In this document: in pieces, positions 16,318 through 22,998 of the stretch
Layout of the letters: each line of letters begins with the position of its first letter
Numbering within the stretch: the first letter of the stretch is position 1
IMG/VR virus record: IMGVR_UViG_3300024432_001659
Span: 1 to 26,732 of that record
Length of the DNA: 26,732 nucleotides
Reading direction: 5' to 3' (one strand)
Origin: a virus
The notes under the pieces: model-generated
Told to the model about the DNA's origin: nothing
The model's input: only the letters and a program-made list of their open reading frames with translations
Databases searched by the model: none
Position numbers and translations under genes: made by a program

Positions 16318-17201
16318 AAAAGAAAATAATATTTTTTGGAAACAAGGGCTGGGGAATTTACGTTCTGGATTATTTGATATCTCGTGGTTATGAAATTCCA
16401 TTAGTCATTCTTCCTCCTGGCATTAATAAAGAAAGAGCTATGGGAATAAGTGAGCTTTTGCCATCATCAACTATAATCATAAGATACCATAGCGATAATG
16501 AAGAGGCCATCGCTGGCGTGATAAAATCATTTAAGGATTATTTGATTCTTGCTTGTTCATATACATCTATTATTCCAAAGAGTATCGTTGAGCTTGGGGT
16601 CGTAAATATTCATGGCGCAATTTTGCCTCAGCATCGTGGCTCTAATATGCTGAATTGGGCAATCATCAACGGCTGGAAAGAGACAGGGATTACATTGCAC
16701 TATATGGAAGAGACATTGGATTCAGGAAGCATAATTGCCAATATTACATATCCAATATATTCATATGAAAATGTTAATGATGTTAAGATGACAATGTTTT
16801 CAAAAACGACAGAACTCCTGGATGAAAATTTACCGGCTTTAATGGGGGGAAAGGTTAAAGGTTCTGAGCAAGATCATACACTTGCTAGGTATTATCCAAA
16901 ACGAAAGCCAGAAGATGGCAGGATTGATTGGAGTAAAAATGCTGAAGATATTTATAATTTGATTAGAGCATTAGTTAGACCATATCCTGGTGCTTTTACT
17001 CATTATACATCATCAATAGTGATTGAAAAAGCTCGTATAGAAATTGATAATAGGGTTCACTCTTGTCCTGGGAGAATCACAAAACACGAGAATGGTGTTT
17101 GGGTGACTGCTGGATATAATATTGTCGTTATAGAAGAAATTAGAGAAGGAAGTTTACGAGAATTATATAATTTTTTACCTATAGGAAAATATCTTGAGTA
17201 A
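16314..17201 (+). CDS. Sugar N-formyltransferase (Fmt/ArnA-N-like)
   Basis: A 295-residue protein of the formyl-tetrahydrofolate transferase family: the catalytic triad Asn98, His100 and Asp136 lies in NIHGAILPQHRGSNMLNWAI and in LHYMEETLDSGSI. A C-terminal beta-rich subdomain (GRITKHENGVWVTAGYNIVV) follows, like the ones in methionyl-tRNA and sugar formyltransferases. Phages do not need a second tRNA enzyme, and the genes around it are for glycans, so it probably formylates an amino sugar, as in VioF, WbkC or ArnA. I chose ATG 16314, which overlaps the previous stop (ATGA), over GTG 16302. Confidence 0.8.
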   Translation: MKKKIIFFGNKGWGIYVLDYLISRGYEIPLVILPPGINKERAMGISELLPSSTIIIRYHSDNEEAIAGVIKSFKDYLILACSYTSIIPKSIVELGVVNIHGAILPQHRGSNMLNWAIINGWKETGITLHYMEETLDSGSIIANITYPIYSYENVNDVKMTMFSKTTELLDENLPALMGGKVKGSEQDHTLARYYPKRKPEDGRIDWSKNAEDIYNLIRALVRPYPGAFTHYTSSIVIEKARIEIDNRVHSCPGRITKHENGVWVTAGYNIVVIEEIREGSLRELYNFLPIGKYLE

Positions 17202-18285
17202 ACAAATTAATGTTCTTTTGACAGGCATAGGTTGTCCTGGCGGTGTTTCAATAATTCAGAGCCTAAAGGCTGACCCAAACATTGAAATTATTGGCACAGA
17301 TATGAGAGAGGATGTCCCTACAAACCATCTGGTGAAAAAATTCTATCAGGTTCCTGGCGGGATGGAAAAGGACTACATTGATGTGATATTAAACTTGGTG
17401 AGGAAAGAAGAGATAGATGTGATTTTACCTTGTGCTACATTTGAACTGGACGCTCTTTCTGCCAGCAAAACCATATTTCAGGATTATGGCTGTGAAGTTT
17501 GTGTTTCTGATTATAGAGGCCATGTGATCGCTAATGACAGACATCTGATGTCAGATGTCTTTGGGGCTTATCCATTTATACCAGAATTTGCCACTCCAAA
17601 GAATTGGGAAGAGATGTGTTATAGCTTAGGCGTATTGGGGTATCCAGAATATAAAGTTGTGATTAAACCTTTTGTGAATCACGGAAGTATAGGGCTAAGA
17701 ATTGTTGATAATAATGTTGATGTATATGAGCAATATAGGCATAAGAAACCATATTCAATAAATATTAATTTTAATCAGCTTGAGGAAATTTTTAAAGGTA
17801 GAGAATTTGATGACATTCTTATGCAGGAATATCTTCCAGGTCAAGAATGGGAAGTTGATTTATTGCTTGATCCAATAAATCACAAAGTGTTAGCTGGTGG
17901 GCTCCGTGAGCAAGGTGATGTCATTATGAGTGCTTCTGAAAAGGCCGTTTTGGTATTTCGTGATGATGTTTATCAAATAGGTAAAGAGATGGCTGAAACA
18001 TTAAAGTTAAGCTATACAATAAATTTGAGTATAAAATTAGCAGAGGATGGTATACCTAAAGTGACAGAAATGAATCCACGATTAGGTGCTGGGATGTTCT
18101 TGCCAATTTCTGGTGGAGTGAACTTTCCATTGCTATCTGTTCATATGGCTATGAATATGGAGATTGATGTTCCTAAATTTAATTATGGATTATCAATGTA
18201 TATTTATAGAGGCTATTTGGTTATGGATGAAGATGGAAAAATAGTTAATCAAACAGTTTGCCATGAGGGAGGAAAAGATGGGTAA
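17194..18285 (+). CDS. ATP-grasp ligase (carbamoyl-phosphate-synthase/PylC-like)
   Basis: A 363-residue protein with the ATP-grasp layout: an N-terminal pre-ATP domain (INVLLTGIGCPGGVSII, then DVILPCATFELDAL), a Lys in VVIKPFVNHGSIGLRIV contacting ATP, the acid pair in LMQEYLPGQEWEVDLLL, and metal ligands in VTEMNPRLGAG. These enzymes join a carboxylate to an amine or other nucleophile through an acyl-phosphate; several modify sugars with amino acids. Here it may amidate or aminoacylate a glycan unit, but the substrate is not shown. The start is TTG with AGGAAAAT upstream, overlapping the formyltransferase gene by eight bases. Confidence 0.75.
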   Translation: MSKQINVLLTGIGCPGGVSIIQSLKADPNIEIIGTDMREDVPTNHLVKKFYQVPGGMEKDYIDVILNLVRKEEIDVILPCATFELDALSASKTIFQDYGCEVCVSDYRGHVIANDRHLMSDVFGAYPFIPEFATPKNWEEMCYSLGVLGYPEYKVVIKPFVNHGSIGLRIVDNNVDVYEQYRHKKPYSININFNQLEEIFKGREFDDILMQEYLPGQEWEVDLLLDPINHKVLAGGLREQGDVIMSASEKAVLVFRDDVYQIGKEMAETLKLSYTINLSIKLAEDGIPKVTEMNPRLGAGMFLPISGGVNFPLLSVHMAMNMEIDVPKFNYGLSMYIYRGYLVMDEDGKIVNQTVCHEGGKDG

Positions 18286-18823
18286 GGAACGCCAAGCATC
18301 TTATTATGATGTTTATTATAGGAAAACAGGCGTGGCGATCTCTCCACCAATGATACCAATAATTGCATATATTGCTGGTGTGCTGAGAGAACGAAAAGTG
18401 AAAAGTGTGTTAGATATTGGCTGTGGTGCTGGCGCTATGCTTGCTGAATGTGAGAAGGCTAACATAATTAGTTATGGATTTGATTTTAGTCCTGAAGCTA
18501 TAAAACTTTGCAAAGAATCTTATAAATTAAAAAATACGTGGGTAGGTGATGCTAGATATTTTAGTAATTTTGTGAAAAAATATGATGCTTATTTGTGTTT
18601 AGAAGTTTTGGAGCATATACAAGATGATTTTGGTGTGATTAAACATTTAAAATCTGGAGTTTTATTTATTTTTTCAGTGCCATCTTTTATAAGTCAAGCC
18701 AGTTCTCATGTGAGATGTTTTAAAGCTGATAAGCAAATTAGGATGAGATATGATAAATTTGTGAATATTGAAAATATTAAATTATTTGGGAAAAGACGAG
18801 TTACGATTGGGAGGATAAAATGA
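18278..18823 (+). CDS. Class I methyltransferase, small
   Basis: A 181-residue SAM-dependent methyltransferase: SVLDIGCGAGAMLAECE (motif I), YGFDFSPEAIKLCKES (motif II, acidic ribose contact), LCLEVLEHIQDD (motif IV). I use ATG 18278 because GGGAGGA lies six bases before it; an ATG 15 bases earlier is in the same frame. The C-terminal end is short and basic (KRRVTIGRIK), about 40 residues less than the typical Methyltransf_11/23 protein, so one beta strand of the core may be absent. It overlaps the previous and following genes. The target is likely a sugar hydroxyl or carboxyl. Confidence 0.72.
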   Translation: MGKERQASYYDVYYRKTGVAISPPMIPIIAYIAGVLRERKVKSVLDIGCGAGAMLAECEKANIISYGFDFSPEAIKLCKESYKLKNTWVGDARYFSNFVKKYDAYLCLEVLEHIQDDFGVIKHLKSGVLFIFSVPSFISQASSHVRCFKADKQIRMRYDKFVNIENIKLFGKRRVTIGRIK

Positions 18824-19362
18824 AGCCATTAGACATTAGGGACATTTCAATCATAGATGCACTGCCAACATATTGTTGTAGAGGTTTGACTGAGGACAGT
18901 TGGAGGACTATTTTGAATGTTGGCTGTGGAGAGGGAAGGATTGACTGGCATCTTTCACTAATGGGATTCCAAGTTTATTCAACGGATATTATAAAGCCTA
19001 AAAGCACTGATGGTTTGAATTTCTCAGAGGCTAATATTTTTGATTTGAAAAGCTTTCCTATTCCTAGTGCTTCTGTTGTCATTTGTAGCCAGGTATTAGA
19101 GCATTTGAAAGGGCTTAAAAGAGCAGTAGGGAATTTGTTGATGTTGGCCGAAATCAGATTAATCATAACTGTGCCACGACTGAAATCTTACAGCTGTCAG
19201 TACCACGTCTGGCATTGGGATGATCTTTCTATACGGGAATTTGAAAAATGGTGTAAGCCATATTCAGTTGCCATAACAAAAATAAGAACGAAACCAGAGG
19301 ACGTAAAGATGAAGCAATGGGCTTATTTGATTGTGGTGGATAAAAGGCAATGCTATGAATAA
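18820..19362 (+). CDS. Class I methyltransferase, small, second
   Basis: A 180-residue protein with ILNVGCGEGRIDWHLSL (motif I), VYSTDIIKPK, and VICSQVLEHLKGLKRAV (motif IV), followed by LIITVPRLKSYSCQYHVW. It follows the other small methyltransferase with an ATGA overlap but the two are not close in sequence. The sequence after motif IV contains H-V-W-H-W-D-D, typical for the Methyltransf_11/23 group acting on small molecules or sugars. Its end overlaps the sulfotransferase start by eight bases. Acting in tandem with its neighbour on one glycan is plausible but is not shown. Confidence 0.72.
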   Translation: MKPLDIRDISIIDALPTYCCRGLTEDSWRTILNVGCGEGRIDWHLSLMGFQVYSTDIIKPKSTDGLNFSEANIFDLKSFPIPSASVVICSQVLEHLKGLKRAVGNLLMLAEIRLIITVPRLKSYSCQYHVWHWDDLSIREFEKWCKPYSVAITKIRTKPEDVKMKQWAYLIVVDKRQCYE

Positions 19363-20077
19363 AGTGCATTTAGTTTCGTATCCTAGAAGTGGCAACACGT
19401 GGGTGAGATTTTTAATAGCTAATATTCAGCATCCTGATCTAGACATTGGCTATAAAGAATTAGATAAACTTGTTCCAGATATACATCAACCTCATTCTTG
19501 GAAAGGAGAAAAATTTAATTGGTCACCTGTGGTATTTAAGTCTCATGAAATATTTCGTGATGATTATGAAAAGCTTATTTATTTATACAGAGATGGTCGT
19601 GATGTGGCACTTTCTTGTTATTATTTTTATCAGGGCGTATGGAGTAATCCAGAGTGGCGAATTGTTCCTAGCAGGATGAATTTTACACAATATTTGAGAA
19701 AGTTTGTTATGGATTGGAACACCTATGGAGGGTGGAAGGAACACGTTAGTTTTTGGGTTGTGCGCAAGATATTAAATACTGATGTTTTATTTATTAAATA
19801 TGAAGATCTGATTCGTGATCCTTATATGGGTTTGATAAAGATGCTTAAATCCTTAAGTATAAATTGTACATATGAGCAAGTTTGTGCTGCTGTACATAAA
19901 TCCACATATAGCAAATTAAAAGCAAGAGCGCCAGGTGATGGTCAGCATCCATATTCTTCTGGTACCAAGGGAACAGCCGGAGGGTGGAAAAAGATTTTTA
20001 CGGAAGAGCAAAAGAAAATTTTTTGGGATTATGCTGGAAGCGTGATGAAGAAATTAGGATATATTGAGGAGGAATGA
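19355..20077 (+). CDS. PAPS-dependent sulfotransferase
   Basis: A 240-residue sulfotransferase: SYPRSGNTWVRFL (8-20) is the 5'-phosphosulfate-binding loop (family Y-P-K-S-G-T-T-W), VVFKSHE (59-65) holds the catalytic-type His64, YRDGRDVALSCYY (78-90) is the 3'-phosphate site, FIKYEDLIRD the conserved Tyr-Glu-Asp segment, and GTAGGWKKIFTEEQK the late motif (family K-G-x-x-G-D-W-K). It should move sulfate from PAPS to a sugar or other hydroxyl. The second ATG at 19355 gives the family start; an in-frame ATG 24 bases earlier would add eight residues of no family likeness. It ends in a strong GAGGAGG region. Confidence 0.82.
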   Translation: MNKVHLVSYPRSGNTWVRFLIANIQHPDLDIGYKELDKLVPDIHQPHSWKGEKFNWSPVVFKSHEIFRDDYEKLIYLYRDGRDVALSCYYFYQGVWSNPEWRIVPSRMNFTQYLRKFVMDWNTYGGWKEHVSFWVVRKILNTDVLFIKYEDLIRDPYMGLIKMLKSLSINCTYEQVCAAVHKSTYSKLKARAPGDGQHPYSSGTKGTAGGWKKIFTEEQKKIFWDYAGSVMKKLGYIEEE

Positions 20078-20223
20078 TGTCCAAAATAAAAATCAGAATT
20101 GAGAAAGGCGAGAAGATAAAGGCTGTGTTTCAAGAAGCTCCTCTTGTGTCTTTTCCAGGTAGGCAATATCGTAATTGGGTTTGGGATGAAAAAAGAAGAG
20201 GATGGGTAAGGAGAGAAAAATGA
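20074..20223 (+). CDS. Small basic protein of unknown function
   Basis: A 49-residue frame (48 if the second ATG is used), MMSKIKIRIEKGEKIK..., ending RRGWVRREK. The start overlaps the sulfotransferase stop (ATGATG) and AGGAGG sits upstream, so translation is likely. The product is very basic, with one Trp-rich segment (RNWVWDEKRRGW) and no membrane segment. It resembles nothing I recognise; binding nucleic acid or an acidic glycan are possibilities only. Its stop overlaps the ATG of the epimerase stub. Confidence 0.5.
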   Translation: MMSKIKIRIEKGEKIKAVFQEAPLVSFPGRQYRNWVWDEKRRGWVRREK

Positions 20224-20267
20224 AAATATTAGTGACAAGTGGAGCTGGATTTAAACTTTTAGAATAG
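20220..20267 (+). pseudogene. Remnant of an NAD-dependent sugar epimerase/dehydratase (5' end only)
   Basis: ATG 20220 overlaps the preceding stop and starts MKILVTSGAGFKLLE, then TAG. The opening matches the Rossmann start of extended SDR sugar epimerases (MKILVTGGAGFIG). After 10-11 family-like residues the frame leaves the pattern and stops. It is best read as the scar of a gene lost by deletion, leaving only the first codons joined to unrelated sequence, just upstream of an intact gene of the same superfamily. Confidence 0.55.
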
Positions 20268-20317
20268 CACTTGTGATGTTGGTGCTTAAAACTCTAATAT
20301 ATTAGTGGAGGCTTCTT
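20268..20317 (+). promoter_or_regulatory. Spacer before the GDP-fucose-synthase-like gene, with a 12-base palindrome
   Basis: A short non-coding stretch after the epimerase stub. It contains the perfect palindrome CTAATATATTAG (20294-20305), possible -35/-10 pair TTGTGA (20271-20276) and TAATAT (20295-20300) at 18 bases, and GGAGG before the next ATG. The gene-to-gene overlaps that characterise the cargo are broken here, which would fit a separate start of transcription, but the promoter match is weak. Confidence 0.3.
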
Positions 20318-21268
20318 ATGAATCTAAAAGGTAGAAGAATCCTTATAACAGGAGGATCAGGCTTTTTAGGAAGAGTATTGGTCAAGAAATTGGAAAAGAT
20401 TGGGGCACAAGTATTTGTGTGCCGATCTAAGCATTATGATCTTGTGGATTATAAAGCTTGTGGAAGATTGTTTAGATATATGGTGCCTAATATTGTGATC
20501 CATTTAGCAGCATTTTATGGTGGAATTGAGATCAATCAAAAGTATCCAGCTAGAATTTATTTTAAGAATTTAATAATGGGAGCAAATGTAATTGAGATGT
20601 GTAGAAAATGGGATGTAGAAAAGTTTGTTGGTATAGGCACAGCTTGTTCTTATCCTGGCTATTTGGAAGGAGATCTGAAAGAAGAGAATTTATGGGATGG
20701 TCCTTGCCATGAAAGCGTTAAAAATTATGGGCCTACAAAAAAGATGCTTCAAATTCAGTGTGAAGCCTATAAAAAACAATATGGTTTAAATGGGATTCAT
20801 CTGATTTTGACCAATCTTTATGGAGAATGGGATTCATATAATCCAGAGAGGTCTCATGTAGTTGCTGCGCTTATTAGAAAATTTGTAGAAGCCAAGATGA
20901 ATGGTAATGATGTGGTAAGAGTTTGGGGGAATGGAAAGCCTATTAGAGAATTCATTTATGTTGGGGATGTGGCGGATGCTATAGTGCGTGCTACGGATGT
21001 TTATAATGATTTAAGTCCTTTGAACATAGGCACTGGAATTGGAACGAGCATAAGAGAACTTGCTGGCTTGATAATGATGCTGACCAATTATAAAGGCAAT
21101 CTGTATTGGGATACAGAAATGCCTTCTGGTCAATCTAAAAAGGTTCTAGATATCACAAAGATGAAAAGGGTTTTAGAATGGGAGCCTAAAACTTCATTAC
21201 AGGATGGTCTTAAGGCGACTATCTCTTGGTTTGAGCAAAACTATACAGAGGCTATAAAGAGGTGGTGA
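20318..21268 (+). CDS. GDP-L-fucose-synthase-like epimerase/reductase (SDR)
   Basis: A 316-residue extended short-chain dehydrogenase: nucleotide site ITGGSGFLGRVL (10-21), VIHLAAFYGGIEINQ (60-74), the serine/threonine region GTACSYPG, and the catalytic NYGPTKK with Tyr137 and Lys141. SHVVAALIRKFVEAK, WGNGKPIREFIYVGDVADAI and LNIGTGIGTSIREL are signature segments of GDP-L-fucose synthase, which turns GDP-4-keto-6-deoxymannose into GDP-L-fucose. The preceding GDP-mannose 4,6-dehydratase is not in the window, so the precursor must come from the host or from elsewhere. A clear GGAGG precedes the ATG. It is the last gene before repeat copy 3. A relative making another 6-deoxyhexose is possible. 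Confidence 0.75.
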   Translation: MNLKGRRILITGGSGFLGRVLVKKLEKIGAQVFVCRSKHYDLVDYKACGRLFRYMVPNIVIHLAAFYGGIEINQKYPARIYFKNLIMGANVIEMCRKWDVEKFVGIGTACSYPGYLEGDLKEENLWDGPCHESVKNYGPTKKMLQIQCEAYKKQYGLNGIHLILTNLYGEWDSYNPERSHVVAALIRKFVEAKMNGNDVVRVWGNGKPIREFIYVGDVADAIVRATDVYNDLSPLNIGTGIGTSIRELAGLIMMLTNYKGNLYWDTEMPSGQSKKVLDITKMKRVLEWEPKTSLQDGLKATISWFEQNYTEAIKRW

Positions 21269-21272
21269 AAGG

Positions 21273-21361
21273 CTATGAAGGGTAAGACTATTAGACCTAA
21301 AACGATCAACGCTCCTAGAGCCTCTGAGAGCTTGGAGTATAAGGCTAGATAAGTGAGAGAG
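21273..21361 (+). repeat. Cassette-border repeat, copy 3
   Basis: Third copy. TATGAAGGGTAAGACTATTA, CCTAAAACGATCAACGCT, CTCTGAGAGC and GAGTATAA are shared with copy 1; the bases in the middle (CCTAGAGCC) are shared with copy 2. From ATG 21275 it reads as a 25-residue frame, MKGKTIRPKTINAPRASES..., ending at TAA 21350-21352. It lies between the last glycan gene and the first connector gene, so it marks the right edge of the cargo. The next gene starts after GAGAGAGACACG, a weak ribosome site. Confidence 0.9.
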
Positions 21362-21366
21362 ACACG

Positions 21367-22074
21367 ATGACGCCAGAAAAATTACGATTAGCAGTAAACT
21401 CTGAATGCGGAAAGATTCAGAGTGACATAGAATTGGATAATGATGATATTGATCGCGAGGGTGGATATATGATGGTAAGGATTGATGAAAAGATTACAGA
21501 CAAGCGTTTGCGTAGTTTTGTGGGCGAGGCAAATGTTAGGGAATATGATCCTCATGCTGATACCGTTAGGGTGACAAAAGTGTATCCTTCTGACACGCAA
21601 TTAGATGACAAGTTGGTTCTTGGTAGTCATCATTCTGCCGGTAGTGGTTTGGGTGGCGCTCTTGGTGACACCGTTATTGATCCATATTTTTGGCCTTCTC
21701 TTAATCTTATTGATAATCAGCGTAGGGCAAAAGGTTTGCCGAAATTAACATGGGGGTGGAATCATATAAGAAAAAAAATCACAATTGATCCAATGCCGTT
21801 TCAAGACGGCGATAATTATTGGTATCAATCGGTAGAGAGATCAAATTGGACGTTGGCTAATTTGCCGTCAGATCTGGACGAGCTTATCGTCACCGGTACT
21901 GTGTGGAAGTGTTTAGAAATAGTATTGGGTCAGCGTAGTCAATTGGGAGGAATTCCTAGAGAAGGTGGATTTGTGAATTATCCTGCTGGCACTATGGGTG
22001 ACTGGGTAGTGAGAAAGAAAGATGAATTTTTTGACATGCTTAAATTAAAAACAGTACTATATGGCTCAAAATGA
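21367..22074 (+). CDS. Putative head-tail connector (neck/adaptor) protein
   Basis: A 235-residue protein without a motif I can name with certainty. Its first 25 residues look like a helix (TPEKLRLAVNSECGKIQ), the middle has aromatic-rich strands (YFWPSLNLIDNQRR, WYQSVERSNWTL), and the C-terminal part is a helix bundle-like LDELIVTGTVWKCLEIVL with REGGF and a final KKDEFFDMLKLK. This position, first after the capsid (once the cargo is removed) and before gp10-like and terminator-like genes, is that of the connector or head-completion protein in siphovirus gene order. The identity is from context. Confidence 0.5.
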   Translation: MTPEKLRLAVNSECGKIQSDIELDNDDIDREGGYMMVRIDEKITDKRLRSFVGEANVREYDPHADTVRVTKVYPSDTQLDDKLVLGSHHSAGSGLGGALGDTVIDPYFWPSLNLIDNQRRAKGLPKLTWGWNHIRKKITIDPMPFQDGDNYWYQSVERSNWTLANLPSDLDELIVTGTVWKCLEIVLGQRSQLGGIPREGGFVNYPAGTMGDWVVRKKDEFFDMLKLKTVLYGSK

Positions 22075-22565
22075 TAAAGGCAAAATTTATAGTTGATTAT
22101 TCTCTTTTTGAAGAGAAGATGGGGGCTATGGGCACAAAGGTTATTCCTTATGCTAGAATCCAAGCTCAGCAGATAGCTAAGTTTGGGAATAGGATGATAA
22201 AGGTATTTACATTGCGTGGCGGGACTCGTACCAAAGGTCGTAAAAAGATTGCTGAAAAGTGGGACTTACAGCAATCAAGAAAAGCCTATACAGATATTTA
22301 TACAATAAGGAATTTATATCCTAACCAGGACGTGATTGCTATTTTTGAAGATGGGGCAATGGTTCACAATATTGTGCCTAAGAAAAAGAAAGTATTATTT
22401 TGGGTGGATCCAGATAGTGGGGAGGAGATATATGCTAGGAACGTACACCATCCTGGCGTTCCTGCTTCTCATATGATGGAGAAAACAATACGTGCTCTTG
22501 ATCCAAAAATTGATCTTTGGCAAAGAGCAACATTTGCTATGGCGGACACAGTAGTGAGGCGATAA
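22071..22565 (+). CDS. Putative neck / tail-completion protein (HK97 gp10-like)
   Basis: A 164-residue protein. It begins with a basic strand, then a long helix (ARIQAQQIAKFGNRMIKVF) and a basic glycine-rich loop (LRGGTRTKGRKK), which is reminiscent of gp10-like neck proteins, in which a helix and a basic loop occur early and the C-terminal part carries a helix (MMEKTIRALDPKIDLWQRATF). Its start overlaps the previous stop. The gene order (connector, this, two tail-completion proteins, tube) supports a neck role; the family link is weak by eye. Confidence 0.5.
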   Translation: MIKAKFIVDYSLFEEKMGAMGTKVIPYARIQAQQIAKFGNRMIKVFTLRGGTRTKGRKKIAEKWDLQQSRKAYTDIYTIRNLYPNQDVIAIFEDGAMVHNIVPKKKKVLFWVDPDSGEEIYARNVHHPGVPASHMMEKTIRALDPKIDLWQRATFAMADTVVRR

Positions 22566-22567
22566 TT

Positions 22568-22996
22568 ATGCCATATTATGGATTGGGCACTAAAGAAGAA
22601 ATATTGAAAGATATAGATACTCAATTGAATACGATTGATGGAATTAAATTTGTTGATTATCAAAGAGTGTTGGCTTCAGGTATTGGCCCAGAAAAATATC
22701 CTGGTTCTTTTATAAATGATGTGAGTACCGATAAAGAAAGGTTGCTGAAAGATTTGTATCGTAATGTTTTTGGGTGCTCACTTGTATGCTGGGTTTGGGC
22801 AACAACCGAGCAAGAGTTGGCTACATTAATGAATGCTTTTGAGGTGATAGTAAGAGGCAAAATAATGGCAGATCCTACAAGAGGCAATAAAGCTTATGAT
22901 ACCGTAATAGAAAATGTTAGTACGGATGGAGGCTCTCGTTGGCCGCAAGGGATGACGATTGTAAATACAGCTATTGTTTATTATAGCGTGGATTAA
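22568..22996 (+). CDS. Putative tail-completion/terminator protein, first of two
   Basis: A 142-residue protein starting MPYYGLGTKEEILKDI just after the previous stop; the longer in-frame start upstream would overlap the previous gene by about 50 bases and is not preferred. It reads as an alpha/beta protein: helix, strands, a helix (ATTEQELATLMNAFEVIV) then strands ending VNTAIVYYSVD. The next gene has the same length and order, with a final strand YNFDMDLEMKYYLDE, so the two could be distant duplicates filling the head-completion and tail-terminator slots. There are no diagnostic motifs. Confidence 0.45.
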   Translation: MPYYGLGTKEEILKDIDTQLNTIDGIKFVDYQRVLASGIGPEKYPGSFINDVSTDKERLLKDLYRNVFGCSLVCWVWATTEQELATLMNAFEVIVRGKIMADPTRGNKAYDTVIENVSTDGGSRWPQGMTIVNTAIVYYSVD

Positions 22997-22998
22997 CA

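Noticed and set aside
16314-17201. Methionyl-tRNA formyltransferase
   Set aside because: It shares the catalytic triad, but the sugar-enzyme neighbours and divergent C-terminus favour a sugar formyltransferase.
4224-21361. CRISPR array
   Set aside because: Only three copies, 8-9 kb apart with full genes between; no spacer-like units.
4224-21361. Insertion sequence, transposon ends or integron attC sites
   Set aside because: The repeats are direct, not inverted; there is no transposase, integrase or endonuclease gene and no attC-type core with single-gene cassettes.
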